From NCBI RefSeq assembly GCF_009848685.1, contig NZ_WXTX01000005.1, positions 124,001 to 188,000 on the forward strand: 64,000 nucleotides of DNA, read 5' to 3'. The stretch comes from Andreprevotia sp. IGB-42 (lineage in GTDB: Bacteria > Pseudomonadota > Gammaproteobacteria > Burkholderiales > Chitinibacteraceae). The position numbers and the translations under genes were made by a program. Of this stretch, positions 34,335-41,781 are shown piece after piece. Positions within the stretch are counted from its first letter, which is position 1, and each line of letters begins with the position of its first letter. The notes beneath the pieces were generated by a model. That model was given only the letters and a program-made list of their open reading frames with translations. It did not search any database and was not told where the DNA came from.

Positions 34335-34844
34335 ATGGCAGGCATCATTCAACAGGCCATGCTGCAACAGGCGTTGCCACAGCAAACAATGCAACCGAAG
34401 CAACCGCAGGCACAGCAGATGGCGTTGCTGGCTGCCCGCCTGCTCTATCAGGGGGGTGAGGCAGTCGCACAACGCCTGATGGCGGACGGCAGGGTGGACG
34501 AAGACGAGGCTGGCGATCTGGCGGTGAACCTGATGGTCGCAGCCAACAACGATCACCAGAAGGAAACCGGAGAGGAAACCGACCCGCGTACCATCACCTT
34601 CATGCTGCCAGCGGTATGCCTGCTGGTGGCGGAGTTTGCCGAACGCATCGGCGGCTTACCCGAAGGACGCGCCGGCGCATTCGCGAGGAAGATGCTGCCA
34701 TCTGCCATTGCACGTTTCAAAACCAGATTCCTGAATCAGGCGCAGGGTATCGGGCCAGTACAAGCAACGCCGCAGCAAGGCATGTCGCAGCAAGGCGGGC
34801 AACAATCCATGCCGCAGATGCAACACGCGATGGGGGGACTGTAA
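34335..34844 (+). CDS. Phage protein of the internal-protein cluster
   Basis: A 169-residue Gln/Met-rich protein (MAGIIQQAMLQQALPQQTMQ...). It has a central helical part (QRLMADGRVDEDEAGDLAVNLMVAANND, TFMLPAVCLLVAEFAERIGGL) and a Gln-rich tail. Its first five residues (MAGII) are shared with the following protein. Its stop overlaps the next start (TAATG). Confidence 0.5.
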   Translation: MAGIIQQAMLQQALPQQTMQPKQPQAQQMALLAARLLYQGGEAVAQRLMADGRVDEDEAGDLAVNLMVAANNDHQKETGEETDPRTITFMLPAVCLLVAEFAERIGGLPEGRAGAFARKMLPSAIARFKTRFLNQAQGIGPVQATPQQGMSQQGGQQSMPQMQHAMGGL

Positions 34845-35428
34845 TGGCAGGCATTATCGAGGCCGCACTGGGCGGATTGGCTGGTGGCGCAGGCTGGGGG
34901 ATACAACAAGCGGAAAGGGCACAGAAACAGCTCGATTGGAAAGAGCAGCAAGATTATCTGGCTGCCAAGCAGGAGGCGCATGACCTCCTCACCCGTGGCT
35001 GGCAGGTGGAAGATCGTGATCTTGGCAATCAGCGCCAGGATACACGTTATGCGACCGACGACAATTACCGGCAAGCGGAGGTCGAGCGAAGCAACCATCA
35101 GTTCGATATATCAACGGCGTTGAAACGGGCGGAAATAGCTAGCCAACGCGCATATCAGCAAGATGCATTGATGAATGATCGTGCAAGGCTGAATCAAGTC
35201 AGGCAAGGCGATGAGCTTGAGCAAGCGCGATATAAGGAAAATGCGCCGTTACGAGTTCTGGAAATGCAGCATGCACTGCAAATGGCTCAAGCACGTAATA
35301 CGTACGCCAATGCTTTGCAAAACGGCACTCCGGACGACAAGCAGGCGCAAGCGGCGTTGCGGTATATCCAGGCGTTTTCCCCGGCAATAGGGACGGATAC
35401 AAAAAATCCTGGTTACGCTGGTCGTTGA
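34844..35428 (+). CDS. Coiled-coil phage protein
   Basis: A 194-residue protein that begins MAGIIEAALGGLAGGAGWGIQQ. It continues as a long charged helix, probably coiled coil (AERAQKQLDWKEQQDYLAAK, then RLNQVRQGDELEQARYKEN). The Gly-rich start could be membrane-active. It is last in the structural series; a gap with a terminator follows. Whether the C-terminus is complete or truncated cannot be judged. Confidence 0.5.
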   Translation: MAGIIEAALGGLAGGAGWGIQQAERAQKQLDWKEQQDYLAAKQEAHDLLTRGWQVEDRDLGNQRQDTRYATDDNYRQAEVERSNHQFDISTALKRAEIASQRAYQQDALMNDRARLNQVRQGDELEQARYKENAPLRVLEMQHALQMAQARNTYANALQNGTPDDKQAQAALRYIQAFSPAIGTDTKNPGYAGR

Positions 35429-35789
35429 TTTCGATAGCGGAAGACGGCTGCAACCGCCCCATGGGGAATATGATCATCGTAGCGAGACACGCACTCGGGT
35501 ATTGAAGGCCAATATCTCCTGCGCTGGATCAATCTGACCCGGAGTCTGGAACGGTTAACTATCGGCATAAGCACACCACTGTAGGTTGTCCGGATATCAC
35601 TGTGTATTAAATGACCACCACCACCCGGTGGTCATTTTTTTTGGCGGGCAATACTTGGCAAACATGCAATCGGCCCCCTCATGCGTGCTGCGATCACGCA
35701 ACCTGAATGCCGATTACACACGGCGTTACAGTGCCGTGCGCAGCAAATAAAGGTGGTCACACTGCAGCATCTACCAGAGAGCTGCAATC
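35429..35789. other. Gap between structural and lysis genes of the phage block
   Basis: Apart from the terminator listed separately, the stretch contains no convincing frame. It should hold the promoter of the lysis genes, and it is the likeliest place for a deletion within the phage block. Confidence 0.4.
35610..35643 (+). terminator. Rho-independent terminator after the phage structural genes
   Basis: AATGACCACC and GGTGGTCATT form a perfect 10-bp stem with a seven-base loop, followed by a T8 run. It separates the structural genes from the lysis cassette. Confidence 0.92.
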
Positions 35790-36245
35790 ATGCCAGACCA
35801 GAACCCGCACGAAAGCGCTACAGCCGTTGAGCTGCGCTATATCAAGGACAGCCTGACCCGCGTTGAAGGAGTGCTCGGGCAGGTTGTTGAACTGACCAAA
35901 CACGTGGCGCTCGTCAATGAGCGTACCGAAAACCACCGCCAGGATACCGAAGCGATGGATCGGCGCCTGACCACGCAGACGCTGCGCATCGAAGACGACC
36001 TGCGTGGCGAAAAACAGCTGCGCGAGGACGCAGTGAGCAAAGTGCACAGCCGTGTCGATACGCTCAAACGCTGGGTCTATATGGTGATGGGCGGCGGCAT
36101 CGTGGTGGGGGGCTTGCTTGCTTATGCCGGCGAATCGGCCAAGGAACTGCTGCGCGAGATCGCCAGGCTGCACGATGAATCCCTCGCTCAAGGGATCGAG
36201 ATCAAGCGCATCGGCACGCAGCTGGGCAAAGGGGATAAGCCATGA
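35790..36245 (+). CDS. Phage membrane/coiled-coil protein, possible holin partner
   Basis: A 151-residue protein with a long N-terminal heptad region (LRYIKDSLTRVEGVLGQVVELTKHVALVNERTE and on). A single membrane helix near residue 105 (WVYMVMGGGIVVGGLLAYAG) is followed by a short charged tail. Such proteins lie next to phage lysozymes in many prophages and may act as holins or anti-holins, without proof. Its end overlaps the lysozyme start by four bases. Confidence 0.6.
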   Translation: MPDQNPHESATAVELRYIKDSLTRVEGVLGQVVELTKHVALVNERTENHRQDTEAMDRRLTTQTLRIEDDLRGEKQLREDAVSKVHSRVDTLKRWVYMVMGGGIVVGGLLAYAGESAKELLREIARLHDESLAQGIEIKRIGTQLGKGDKP

Positions 36246-36970
36246 GCGGCATCATCCTGCCCAGCCAGGGCATCAACTGGCCCATTGCCTGGGATGCGGT
36301 CAGGCTGATTGCGCTGTCCGAGGGCTGCAAACTGCGTGCCTACCTGTGCCCGGCTGGTGTGTGGACCATAGGCTGGGGCCAGACCGACCACGTGAAGCGT
36401 GGCATGGTATGGACGCAAGCGCAGGCGGATGACGACCTGTGCGCGGAGCTGGCGGCGCTTGCTCGTGAAGTACGCAACGCTTGCCACGTTGACACGGGCG
36501 CCAACGAACTGGGTGCGCTGTGCTCACTGGCCTACAACATCGGCGTGGGCGCATTCAGGAAATCCACCGTGTTGCGCCAGCATAACGCAGGCAATCCACA
36601 GGCGGCCGCGCGTGCATTCGCCTTGTGGAACAAGGCGGCCGGCAAGGTATTGCCCGGCCTGGCCAGCCGCCGTGCGCGTGAGGCGGCGCTTTATCTCACC
36701 CCGGATGACGATGCCGATTACTTCGAAACCGCGATGCCGCAACAGGTGGAAGGCGAGCAAACGCTGGCCGGCTCGCCGATTGCGCAATCCGGCGCGGCAT
36801 CGGTTGCCACGGGGCTTGCCACCGGTGCCGCTGCGCTCACGGGGGATGTCAAAACCACCGCAGATGCGCTGGGCCTCAGCCCCTTGCTGATCATCGCTGC
36901 CGTATTGCTGGCAGTTGGCTGCGCGGTGCTGTATCAGCGCTACCGGCAACGTGCGGGGGGCTGGGCATGA
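36242..36970 (+). CDS. Phage lysozyme (GH24) with C-terminal membrane helix
   Basis: A 242-residue endolysin of glycoside hydrolase family 24. The catalytic signature E-x8-C-x5-T is Glu27, Cys36, Thr42 in SEGCKLRAYLCPAGVWTIGWG in outline; the family alternative D at the middle position is Cys here, as in phage 21 R. The AYNIGVGAF and LPGLASRRAREA motifs complete the domain by ~residue 155. A linker and a C-terminal hydrophobic helix (LLIIAAVLLAVGCAVLYQRY) follow. It cleaves peptidoglycan at lysis. It overlaps both neighbours by four bases. Confidence 0.88.
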   Translation: MSGIILPSQGINWPIAWDAVRLIALSEGCKLRAYLCPAGVWTIGWGQTDHVKRGMVWTQAQADDDLCAELAALAREVRNACHVDTGANELGALCSLAYNIGVGAFRKSTVLRQHNAGNPQAAARAFALWNKAAGKVLPGLASRRAREAALYLTPDDDADYFETAMPQQVEGEQTLAGSPIAQSGAASVATGLATGAAALTGDVKTTADALGLSPLLIIAAVLLAVGCAVLYQRYRQRAGGWA

Positions 36971-37569
36971 GTGTGCTGGAGCGTCGTTTGATCATGCTGT
37001 TGCTTGCATTGATATCGCTGTTGCTGATCGGCGCAGCCATTACCGTCGGCTTCTGGTGGGGCAGCCATGGCAAGCCGGTGGTGGAAAATATCAGCAGTGC
37101 CCAGGCGCTGCGGCAGCAGGATGGCAGCGTGGTGGCCGAACGTGTACCACAGCAGAAGCCCGGCCCGGCACCACATCGCCTGCCCAAAGGCAGTATCGAA
37201 GAAAGGCGCATGCATGTGGTGGTCAAACCCAGCCCGGCGGCGGCAAAACTGGATGCCAGCGGCGCGGCCTATTGCGACTGCGGCCCGGTGGCGGTGGATC
37301 TGTCGCTGGTGCGGGTGGGCGATGGACGGCGGGTAGTCGCCAGCTCGCCGGATGGCAACATCATCAGCGCGCTGGATGTGCCCATCGAGCCGGCATTGAT
37401 CCCGCCCGAGCCCAAGCGCTGGGCCGCAGGCGTGAGTTATGACCCGGCTGCACACACTCCCGGCATCTGGCTTGAGCGTGATCTGGCGCGTATCCGGCTG
37501 GGTGTGGAGGTGCAGCAACGGCGTGATGGCAATGCAGCAGCCAGGTTCAGGGTGGGGTGGGTGTTTTGA
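36967..37569 (+). CDS. Membrane-anchored phage lysis-associated protein (spanin-like)
   Basis: A 200-residue protein with one N-terminal membrane helix (LIMLLLALISLLLIGAAITVGFW) and a periplasmic remainder. The position directly after the lysozyme, overlapping it by four bases, suggests an i-spanin-like role, though the coiled coil usual for Rz is not evident and a pair CDC at mid-length is unusual. The C-terminal half is beta-rich. Last gene of the phage block. Confidence 0.55.
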   Translation: MSVLERRLIMLLLALISLLLIGAAITVGFWWGSHGKPVVENISSAQALRQQDGSVVAERVPQQKPGPAPHRLPKGSIEERRMHVVVKPSPAAAKLDASGAAYCDCGPVAVDLSLVRVGDGRRVVASSPDGNIISALDVPIEPALIPPEPKRWAAGVSYDPAAHTPGIWLERDLARIRLGVEVQQRRDGNAAARFRVGWVF

Positions 37570-37579
37570 TATACCCGTT

Positions 37580-38137
37580 TCAATCTGCATTTGCTGCGTG
37601 CTGTTGCCTGGGCTTTAGCACCAGCAACAGCACAAGGTAGAACAGCACGCTCGATATTGGCCAGATCAGGAACCAGTGGCCACCCGACTTCAGCATGGGC
37701 AGCATCACGCCAACGCAGAGTAGGCCACCCGATCCAAGCAGCGCGATATACCGCCATCTGTGCACAGGCAAAAAACCGCGTGCCAGGTAGGTCCAATGCA
37801 AACGCCAGATCGCAGCGAAACCCGCCAAGGTAAAAACGATTACCGGCACCATTATCACCGCCAGATTGCCGATGCCCAGCACGAAAAATAATGAAACCAA
37901 CAAGAGGGGTATGGCGACGACGCAGCTCGGAACGGTGATCACCCCGAAGATGATGTAAGAAGCCAGCTCAAGAAGCTGCGCATTTTTCTGGCCCACCAGT
38001 CGTGGCGCTTCCACTACAGTGTGACCGCTCAAGCGCTGCTGATTTTCTCTGGTCGTCAACAGGATAACGCCGCCTACAATTGCAGCCGGAATGGCGCAAA
38101 ATGCCAGCAAGAACCCCAATACCCCCAGCCAGAACAT
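37580..38137 (-). CDS. Polytopic membrane protein of unknown function
   Basis: A 185-residue protein with about five membrane helices. The clearest are FWLGVLGFLLAFCAIPAAIVGGVIL, SYIIFGVITVPSCVVAIPLLLVS, the adjacent FVLGIGNLAVIMVPVIVFTLAGF and a C-terminal FLIWPISSVLFYLVLLLVL. No family is recognised. It converges on the phage block and appears to be host DNA. A GTG start 33 bases upstream is an alternative. Confidence 0.6.
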   Translation of the reverse strand: MFWLGVLGFLLAFCAIPAAIVGGVILLTTRENQQRLSGHTVVEAPRLVGQKNAQLLELASYIIFGVITVPSCVVAIPLLLVSLFFVLGIGNLAVIMVPVIVFTLAGFAAIWRLHWTYLARGFLPVHRWRYIALLGSGGLLCVGVMLPMLKSGGHWFLIWPISSVLFYLVLLLVLKPRQQHAANAD

Positions 38138-38256
38138 CTTGCCCCCGATTGCGTGCAGGCTGGTGCCCACACCGCTAAAGAGCGCTGATTATACCTGTGG
38201 CCGCGATGAGGTTGTTCCAGGTTGAGTGGGCTTACTCAGCGCCGGATACGTGCCTG

Positions 38257-38613
38257 CTATGGTGCCGGCGGCTGGCCCAGCGGCCGTATCTCCACAAAGC
38301 CATGCCTTGCCCCCGGGCAGCGCTCGGCCCATTGCAATGCTGCATCCAGATCGTCAGCCTCGATCAGGAAATAGCCCGCCAATTGCTCCCTGGTATCCGC
38401 ATACGGGCCGTCCAGCACCTGTGTTTTGCCCTCTTGCACCTGCACCGTGGTGGCGATGGTGCTGGATGCCAAGTGGCTACTACCCCGTAGCGCATCAGCG
38501 GCAGTCAAAGCATCCGTGAACGCCGCATAAGCGCCCATCCACTCCTTCTGCTCGGCATGGCTCAATCGCGCCCAGCCAGCTTCCTGCGAGTACAACAGCA
38601 ACATGTATTGCAT
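38257..38613 (-). CDS. YciI/DGPF domain protein
   Basis: A 118-residue protein of the YCII-related family. MQYMLLLYSQEAGWARLS opens the ferredoxin-like fold, LDGPYADTREQLAGYFLIEADDLDAALQWA carries the signature DGPY and the conserved helix, and VEIRPL closes it. Members are proposed to have hydrolase or small-molecule-related roles and are often encoded near sigma factors, which is not the case here. A GGAGG site precedes the ATG. The IS element is inserted about 120 bases upstream. Confidence 0.85.
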   Translation of the reverse strand: MQYMLLLYSQEAGWARLSHAEQKEWMGAYAAFTDALTAADALRGSSHLASSTIATTVQVQEGKTQVLDGPYADTREQLAGYFLIEADDLDAALQWAERCPGARHGFVEIRPLGQPPAP

Positions 38614-38731
38614 GGGGTGCCTCCATCGGGTTGTCGGCGGTGCGAAGTGGCCGCCATGACAATGACGCTTACGCCAATGGCATTTCTACAAATGGGGACG
38701 AAATTCATGCCGTGTAACGCGGAAATAGCTA

Positions 38732-39555
38732 GGTCCTGTTAACATTAATTGCACAGTTAGCGATTTCTACGCATACGATGTCCATGGAAATCACGTCCGC
38801 GCAATTTGCACAGATCGAACACTGCCTGCCCCGGCAGCGCGGCAACGTCAGCCTCACGAATCTGCAGGTCTTCAATGCCATCCTGTACGTCGCAGAGTAC
38901 GGCTGTAAGTGGCGAGGCTTGCCCAAACGATTCGGCAACTGGCACACCATCTACACCCGCATGAATCGCTGGGCCAAGGCCGGCGTTCTAGACCGCGCCT
39001 TCGAGGAGCTACAACGCACTCAGGTTGTGCGGATCAAGATGGAAGCCGTCTCTTTGGACAGTACCAGCGTCAAGGTCCATCCAGATGGCACCGGAGCACC
39101 AAAAAAAACGGTCCGCAGGCTATCGGCAAGTCCCGCGGTGGCTGGAACACCAAAATTTACCTTGTAGCAGCGGATGGCCCGTACCCCCATTGCGTTCTCA
39201 CGCTCTCCTGGTCAAGCGCATGACGCACCGGAGGGGCGCAAGTTGCTCAAGCGACTTGGCTCGCCGGGTCACCCTGTGCACCTGCTTATGGACCGGGCCT
39301 ACGAGGGCAATGAAACGCGCCAGCTGGCGCTTGATCCAGGCTTCATCCCGGTTGTGCCGCCACTGCGAACGCGCATCTCGCCCTGGGAATACGACCGGGA
39401 GATGTACAAACGACGCAACGAGGTTGAGCGCCTGTTCCGCAGGCTCAAGGGCTATCGCCGCGTCTTCTCCAGATTCGACAAGCTCGATGTGATGTTCATC
39501 GCCTTCATCTGCTTTGCTCTGATCTCGGACGGGTTACGTTAGTGTTAACAGGCCA
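38732..39555 (+). mobile_element. IS5-family (IS427-like) insertion sequence
   Basis: An 824-bp element. Imperfect 17-bp terminal inverted repeats are GGTCCTGTTAACATTAA on the left and, read inward from the right, TGGCCTGTTAACACTAA (14 of 17 match). TA flanks each end, the probable target duplication. The inner genes encode an IS5-type DDE transposase. The right end lies four bases from the stop codon of the adjacent leftward gene, so insertion did not interrupt a coding region. Confidence 0.82.
38778..39542 (+). pseudogene. IS427-like transposase, probably inactivated
   Basis: The first frame gives the N-terminal half (DUF4096-like; RGNVSLTNLQVFNAILYVAEYGCKW in outline, DDE first Asp in SLDSTSVKVHPDG). 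At an A8 run a -1 shift restores the family sequence KKNGPQAIGKSRGGWNTKIY, as in programmed frameshifting of this group. A second shift back is then needed near 39175, where an extra G breaks VAAD-x-RTPIAF. The C-terminal half (SPGQAHDAPEG, DRAYEGNETR, RRNEVERLFRRLKGYRRVFSRFDKLD) is intact. The A-run may be natural recoding; the second shift looks like a mutation. Confidence 0.8.
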
Positions 39556-39559
39556 TAGT

Positions 39560-40087
39560 TCAGCGTGCGGCGGACGCAGCATCGGCGGCCGCCGCCTTGA
39601 TCACGATCTGGCCATGGGTTTCCACCTTGTGGCCGGCTAGGTTCTTCTTTGCCCATTTCCTGTAGGCATCCAGGCGTTCATCCGGCGGGGCGGTTTTCCA
39701 GCTGGCCTGGTGCAGGTTGACCCAAGTGTATTCCGGCATGTAACCGGCGGTGATGACCTTGCTCAGGTCATCAAAATAACGGTTGGCCGGCAAGTCTTTG
39801 GCGCGCAGTTCGTTATACATTTTGGTGGCGGCAAAGCGGGCCTCCACCTCCTCGACGTATGCAGATGCAATCACGCCGGTCTGCCCCTGATAATCACTGA
39901 AATGTGCGCTGATATAGCGGGCGCGTGCCATGGCATAACCCAGCCAGACAGGTGCCATTTCCGATTTTGCCGTTACAGGGTCCATATTGACTTCGATATT
40001 GGTCTTGGCTTGTACCAGCGAGCTGGCGCCAAGGGCGGCAACGGCGAGAATCAGCGGTGCAATGAGGCGGGTGATACGACGGTGCAT
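39560..40087 (-). CDS. Exported hypothetical protein
   Basis: A 175-residue protein with a signal peptide (ILAVAALGASSLVQAK cleaved after about residue 27). The helical mature part has no cysteines (PVWLGYAMARARYISAHFSD, GVIASAYVEEVEARFAATKMYNEL, SWKTAPPDERLDAYRKWAKKN). An AGGAA site supports the start. The IS element ends four bases beyond its stop codon and may have altered the 3' end of its transcript. No family recognised. Confidence 0.65.
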   Translation of the reverse strand: MHRRITRLIAPLILAVAALGASSLVQAKTNIEVNMDPVTAKSEMAPVWLGYAMARARYISAHFSDYQGQTGVIASAYVEEVEARFAATKMYNELRAKDLPANRYFDDLSKVITAGYMPEYTWVNLHQASWKTAPPDERLDAYRKWAKKNLAGHKVETHGQIVIKAAAADAASAAR

Positions 40088-40487
40088 AGAGTATTCCTGT
40101 TGCTCATGGAACAGCAGCCAGCGGCTGCCGAGGGGCGCGCAATCGCGTTGATGCCACTTTAACGCAACGAGCGGTGACGCGATGACCCGAGAGCATACAA
40201 AAGCTGCAGGGGCAAGACAAACGGATGCAGCCAGTGCATTGCCCGATGCGGTACCGATCCATGCCGGGGCACGGCAAGGCACCGTTCATATGCCGGGTAT
40301 CGGGGCTTGGATGCAGCCGGGCTGCATTTGTTCCTGCAGGCATCTTGCCCGCAAACATGCGTAGCGCGTATCAGACGGTCCTGCACGGCAATGCTTGCCG
40401 GAAGCCAACGTCAGCCCCGGCACGGCCGGCAAGCGCAGCAGCAGCCTGCCGCGTGGGGCCGGAGCGGGTTTCCTTCCCCATGGCGGT
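40088..40487. other. Intergenic region, no gene seen
   Basis: The stretch lies between two leftward genes and should carry the promoter of the exported-protein gene. It contains short frames on both strands but none with a ribosome site and normal composition. Confidence 0.4.
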
Positions 40488-40826
40488 TCAGGCTGGACGG
40501 AACAAGCCCATGTCGGCGCGTATGCCCAACTGCTGCATATAGGCAGCGGGATCGAAACCTTCCGCTGCATGGCGCTGCTGCACAAATGCCCTGGCTGTTG
40601 TGAATGCATCATCGCTGGCCCATTCCGCCAAGGTGACCACATTGAAATCGCTGCCTTGACCCGCATCGGTCAACACCAGATTCTGCATGCAGCCTGGCAG
40701 CGTGCTGACCAGTTCATTGATGCGGTTGACCTGGGCCATGAAGGCGGGCATCGCCCCGGCGGGCACGGCAAACTTGTCGACGCGGAACAGCGGCGTGGCA
40801 GCGTTGATGGATAAGGACTCGGGCAT
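40488..40826 (-). CDS. Antibiotic-biosynthesis-monooxygenase-domain protein, SoxR target
   Basis: A 112-residue ABM-type dimeric alpha/beta-barrel protein: FRVDKFAVPAGAMPAFMAQVNRINELVSTLPGC, then NVVTLAEWASDDAFTTARAFVQQRHA. Members oxidise quinol-type or polyketide compounds without a metal or flavin. The divergent soxR and a promoter in which a SoxR box sits between TTTACC and TACACT (19-bp spacer, as in E. coli soxS) predict induction by redox-cycling agents; P. aeruginosa SoxR likewise controls a monooxygenase. An AAGGAG site marks the start. Confidence 0.82.
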   Translation of the reverse strand: MPESLSINAATPLFRVDKFAVPAGAMPAFMAQVNRINELVSTLPGCMQNLVLTDAGQGSDFNVVTLAEWASDDAFTTARAFVQQRHAAEGFDPAAYMQQLGIRADMGLFRPA

Positions 40827-40869
40827 GACTGGCTCCTTGATTGCGCGCAGGGTTGCCCGCATGCAAAGC

Positions 40870-40900
40870 AGTGTAAAATCTCAAGTTATATTGAGGTAAA
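40870..40900 (-). promoter_or_regulatory. SoxR box and promoter of the monooxygenase gene
   Basis: Read leftward, TTTACC (-35) and TACACT (-10) are 19 bp apart, the stretched spacing of MerR-family promoters. The 18-bp imperfect palindrome TCTCAAGTTATATTGAGG (40879-40896) overlaps the spacer and matches the soxbox CCTCAAGTTAACTTGAGG at 14 positions or more. soxR itself starts 14 bases beyond the box, so autoregulation is possible. Confidence 0.85.
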
Positions 40901-40910
40901 GGGGATTTTC

Positions 40911-41390
40911 ATGCCGATGACGCTGGGGCAGGCCGGCATTGCGGCCACGCTTTCCGTGGGAGAGGTAGCGCGCCGCAGCGGCGTGGCGGTGTCCGCATTG
41001 CATTTCTATGAAACAAAAGGCTTGATCAGCAGCAGCCGTAGCGAGGGCAATCAGCGTCGCTATGCGCGCGAGGTATTGCGTCGTGTGGCATTTATCCGCG
41101 TAGCCCAGCGGGTGGGCATCACGCTGGCACAGATTGCAGAAGCGCTGGCTACGCTGCCGGTGACTGCCGCGCCGGGCCGCAGGGATTGGGAGCGGCTGTC
41201 TGCGGGCTGGCGCAGCGATCTCGATGTGCGTATCGCGCAACTGCAGCAACTGCGCGATACGCTGGACGATTGCATCGGTTGCGGTTGTCTGTCGATAGAT
41301 CGGTGCCGCTTGCGCAACCCTTACGATGAACTGGCTGCGCAGGGAGCGGGTCCGCAGCGGCTTTGGGTAAAAGAAATCAAGCCTGAATAA
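40911..41390 (+). CDS. soxR: Redox-sensing transcription factor SoxR
   Basis: A 159-residue MerR-family regulator: winged helix SVGEVARRSGVAVSALHFYETKGLI, then RSEGNQRRYAREVLRRVAFI, a dimerisation helix and the [2Fe-2S] ligand cluster CIGCGCLSIDRC, which is the SoxR C-x2-C-x-C-x5-C motif. Oxidation of the cluster untwists stretched promoters and switches on the target. It is divergent from the monooxygenase gene with a SoxR box in between. An AAGGGG site precedes the ATG. Confidence 0.95.
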   Translation: MPMTLGQAGIAATLSVGEVARRSGVAVSALHFYETKGLISSSRSEGNQRRYAREVLRRVAFIRVAQRVGITLAQIAEALATLPVTAAPGRRDWERLSAGWRSDLDVRIAQLQQLRDTLDDCIGCGCLSIDRCRLRNPYDELAAQGAGPQRLWVKEIKPE

Positions 41391-41781
41391 GCAATCGGCA
41401 GCAGCCGGTATTGAATGGTGCCCGCGATTGATCGGACCGGGCCATTTGTCCGGCCGGGGTGCAATTGCCCCCGGTGATTTGATGTTGCAAGCCCGGTACG
41501 GCGACCGGCTTGCGGTATACGCCACAGCGAGATTGCAGGCGATATGGTCTACGATGTAAAGGCAGGCAAGGATGGGTATTGCATGTGCTGGCCAATCCGC
41601 TGTTTATGGAATGTGTGCCGCAACGCGTGATGCCTTGCCATGAAACGCGTGATGCCTTGCCATGAATATACCGATCACTACTACACATCACGCCATTCAC
41701 CGTGTTCGCATTGTTTCTGGAAACAGACAGGGCCGGATGCAATTGATTGTGCCAATTTGATTCCCCGCAGGATGCCTTGTC
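41391..41781. other. Intergenic region upstream of the chemoreceptor gene
   Basis: It carries a tandem 22-bp repeat (listed separately) and probably the receptor-gene promoter. No coding frame is convincing. Confidence 0.4.
41623..41666. repeat. Tandem 22-bp repeat
   Basis: Two perfect copies of a 22-bp unit that contains GATGCCTTGCCATGAA. A related GATGCCTTGTCATG occurs 110 bases on, where its last ATG is the start codon of the chemoreceptor gene. Confidence 0.9.

Larger units (their letters stand above)
24348..37569 (+). mobile_element. Partial podovirus-like prophage block (structural and lysis genes only)
   Basis: About 13 kb of co-oriented, closely packed genes in the order scaffold, capsid, small head protein, adaptor, nozzle-like, tail fibres, internal virion-type proteins, lysis. 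Capsid type, lack of tape measure and sheath, and the glutamine-rich internal proteins suggest a short-tailed phage. There is no terminase, portal, integrase, repressor or replication gene, and no flanking tRNA or clear attachment repeat was seen. All frames are intact with ATGA-type overlaps. The outer limits are set by the first and last phage-like genes and are approximate. Confidence 0.8.

Noticed and set aside
24348-37569. Gene transfer agent or tailocin
   Set aside because: A capsid and scaffold are present (not a tailocin) and no GTA-type terminase, portal or tape-measure genes are seen; the capsid type also differs from known GTAs.
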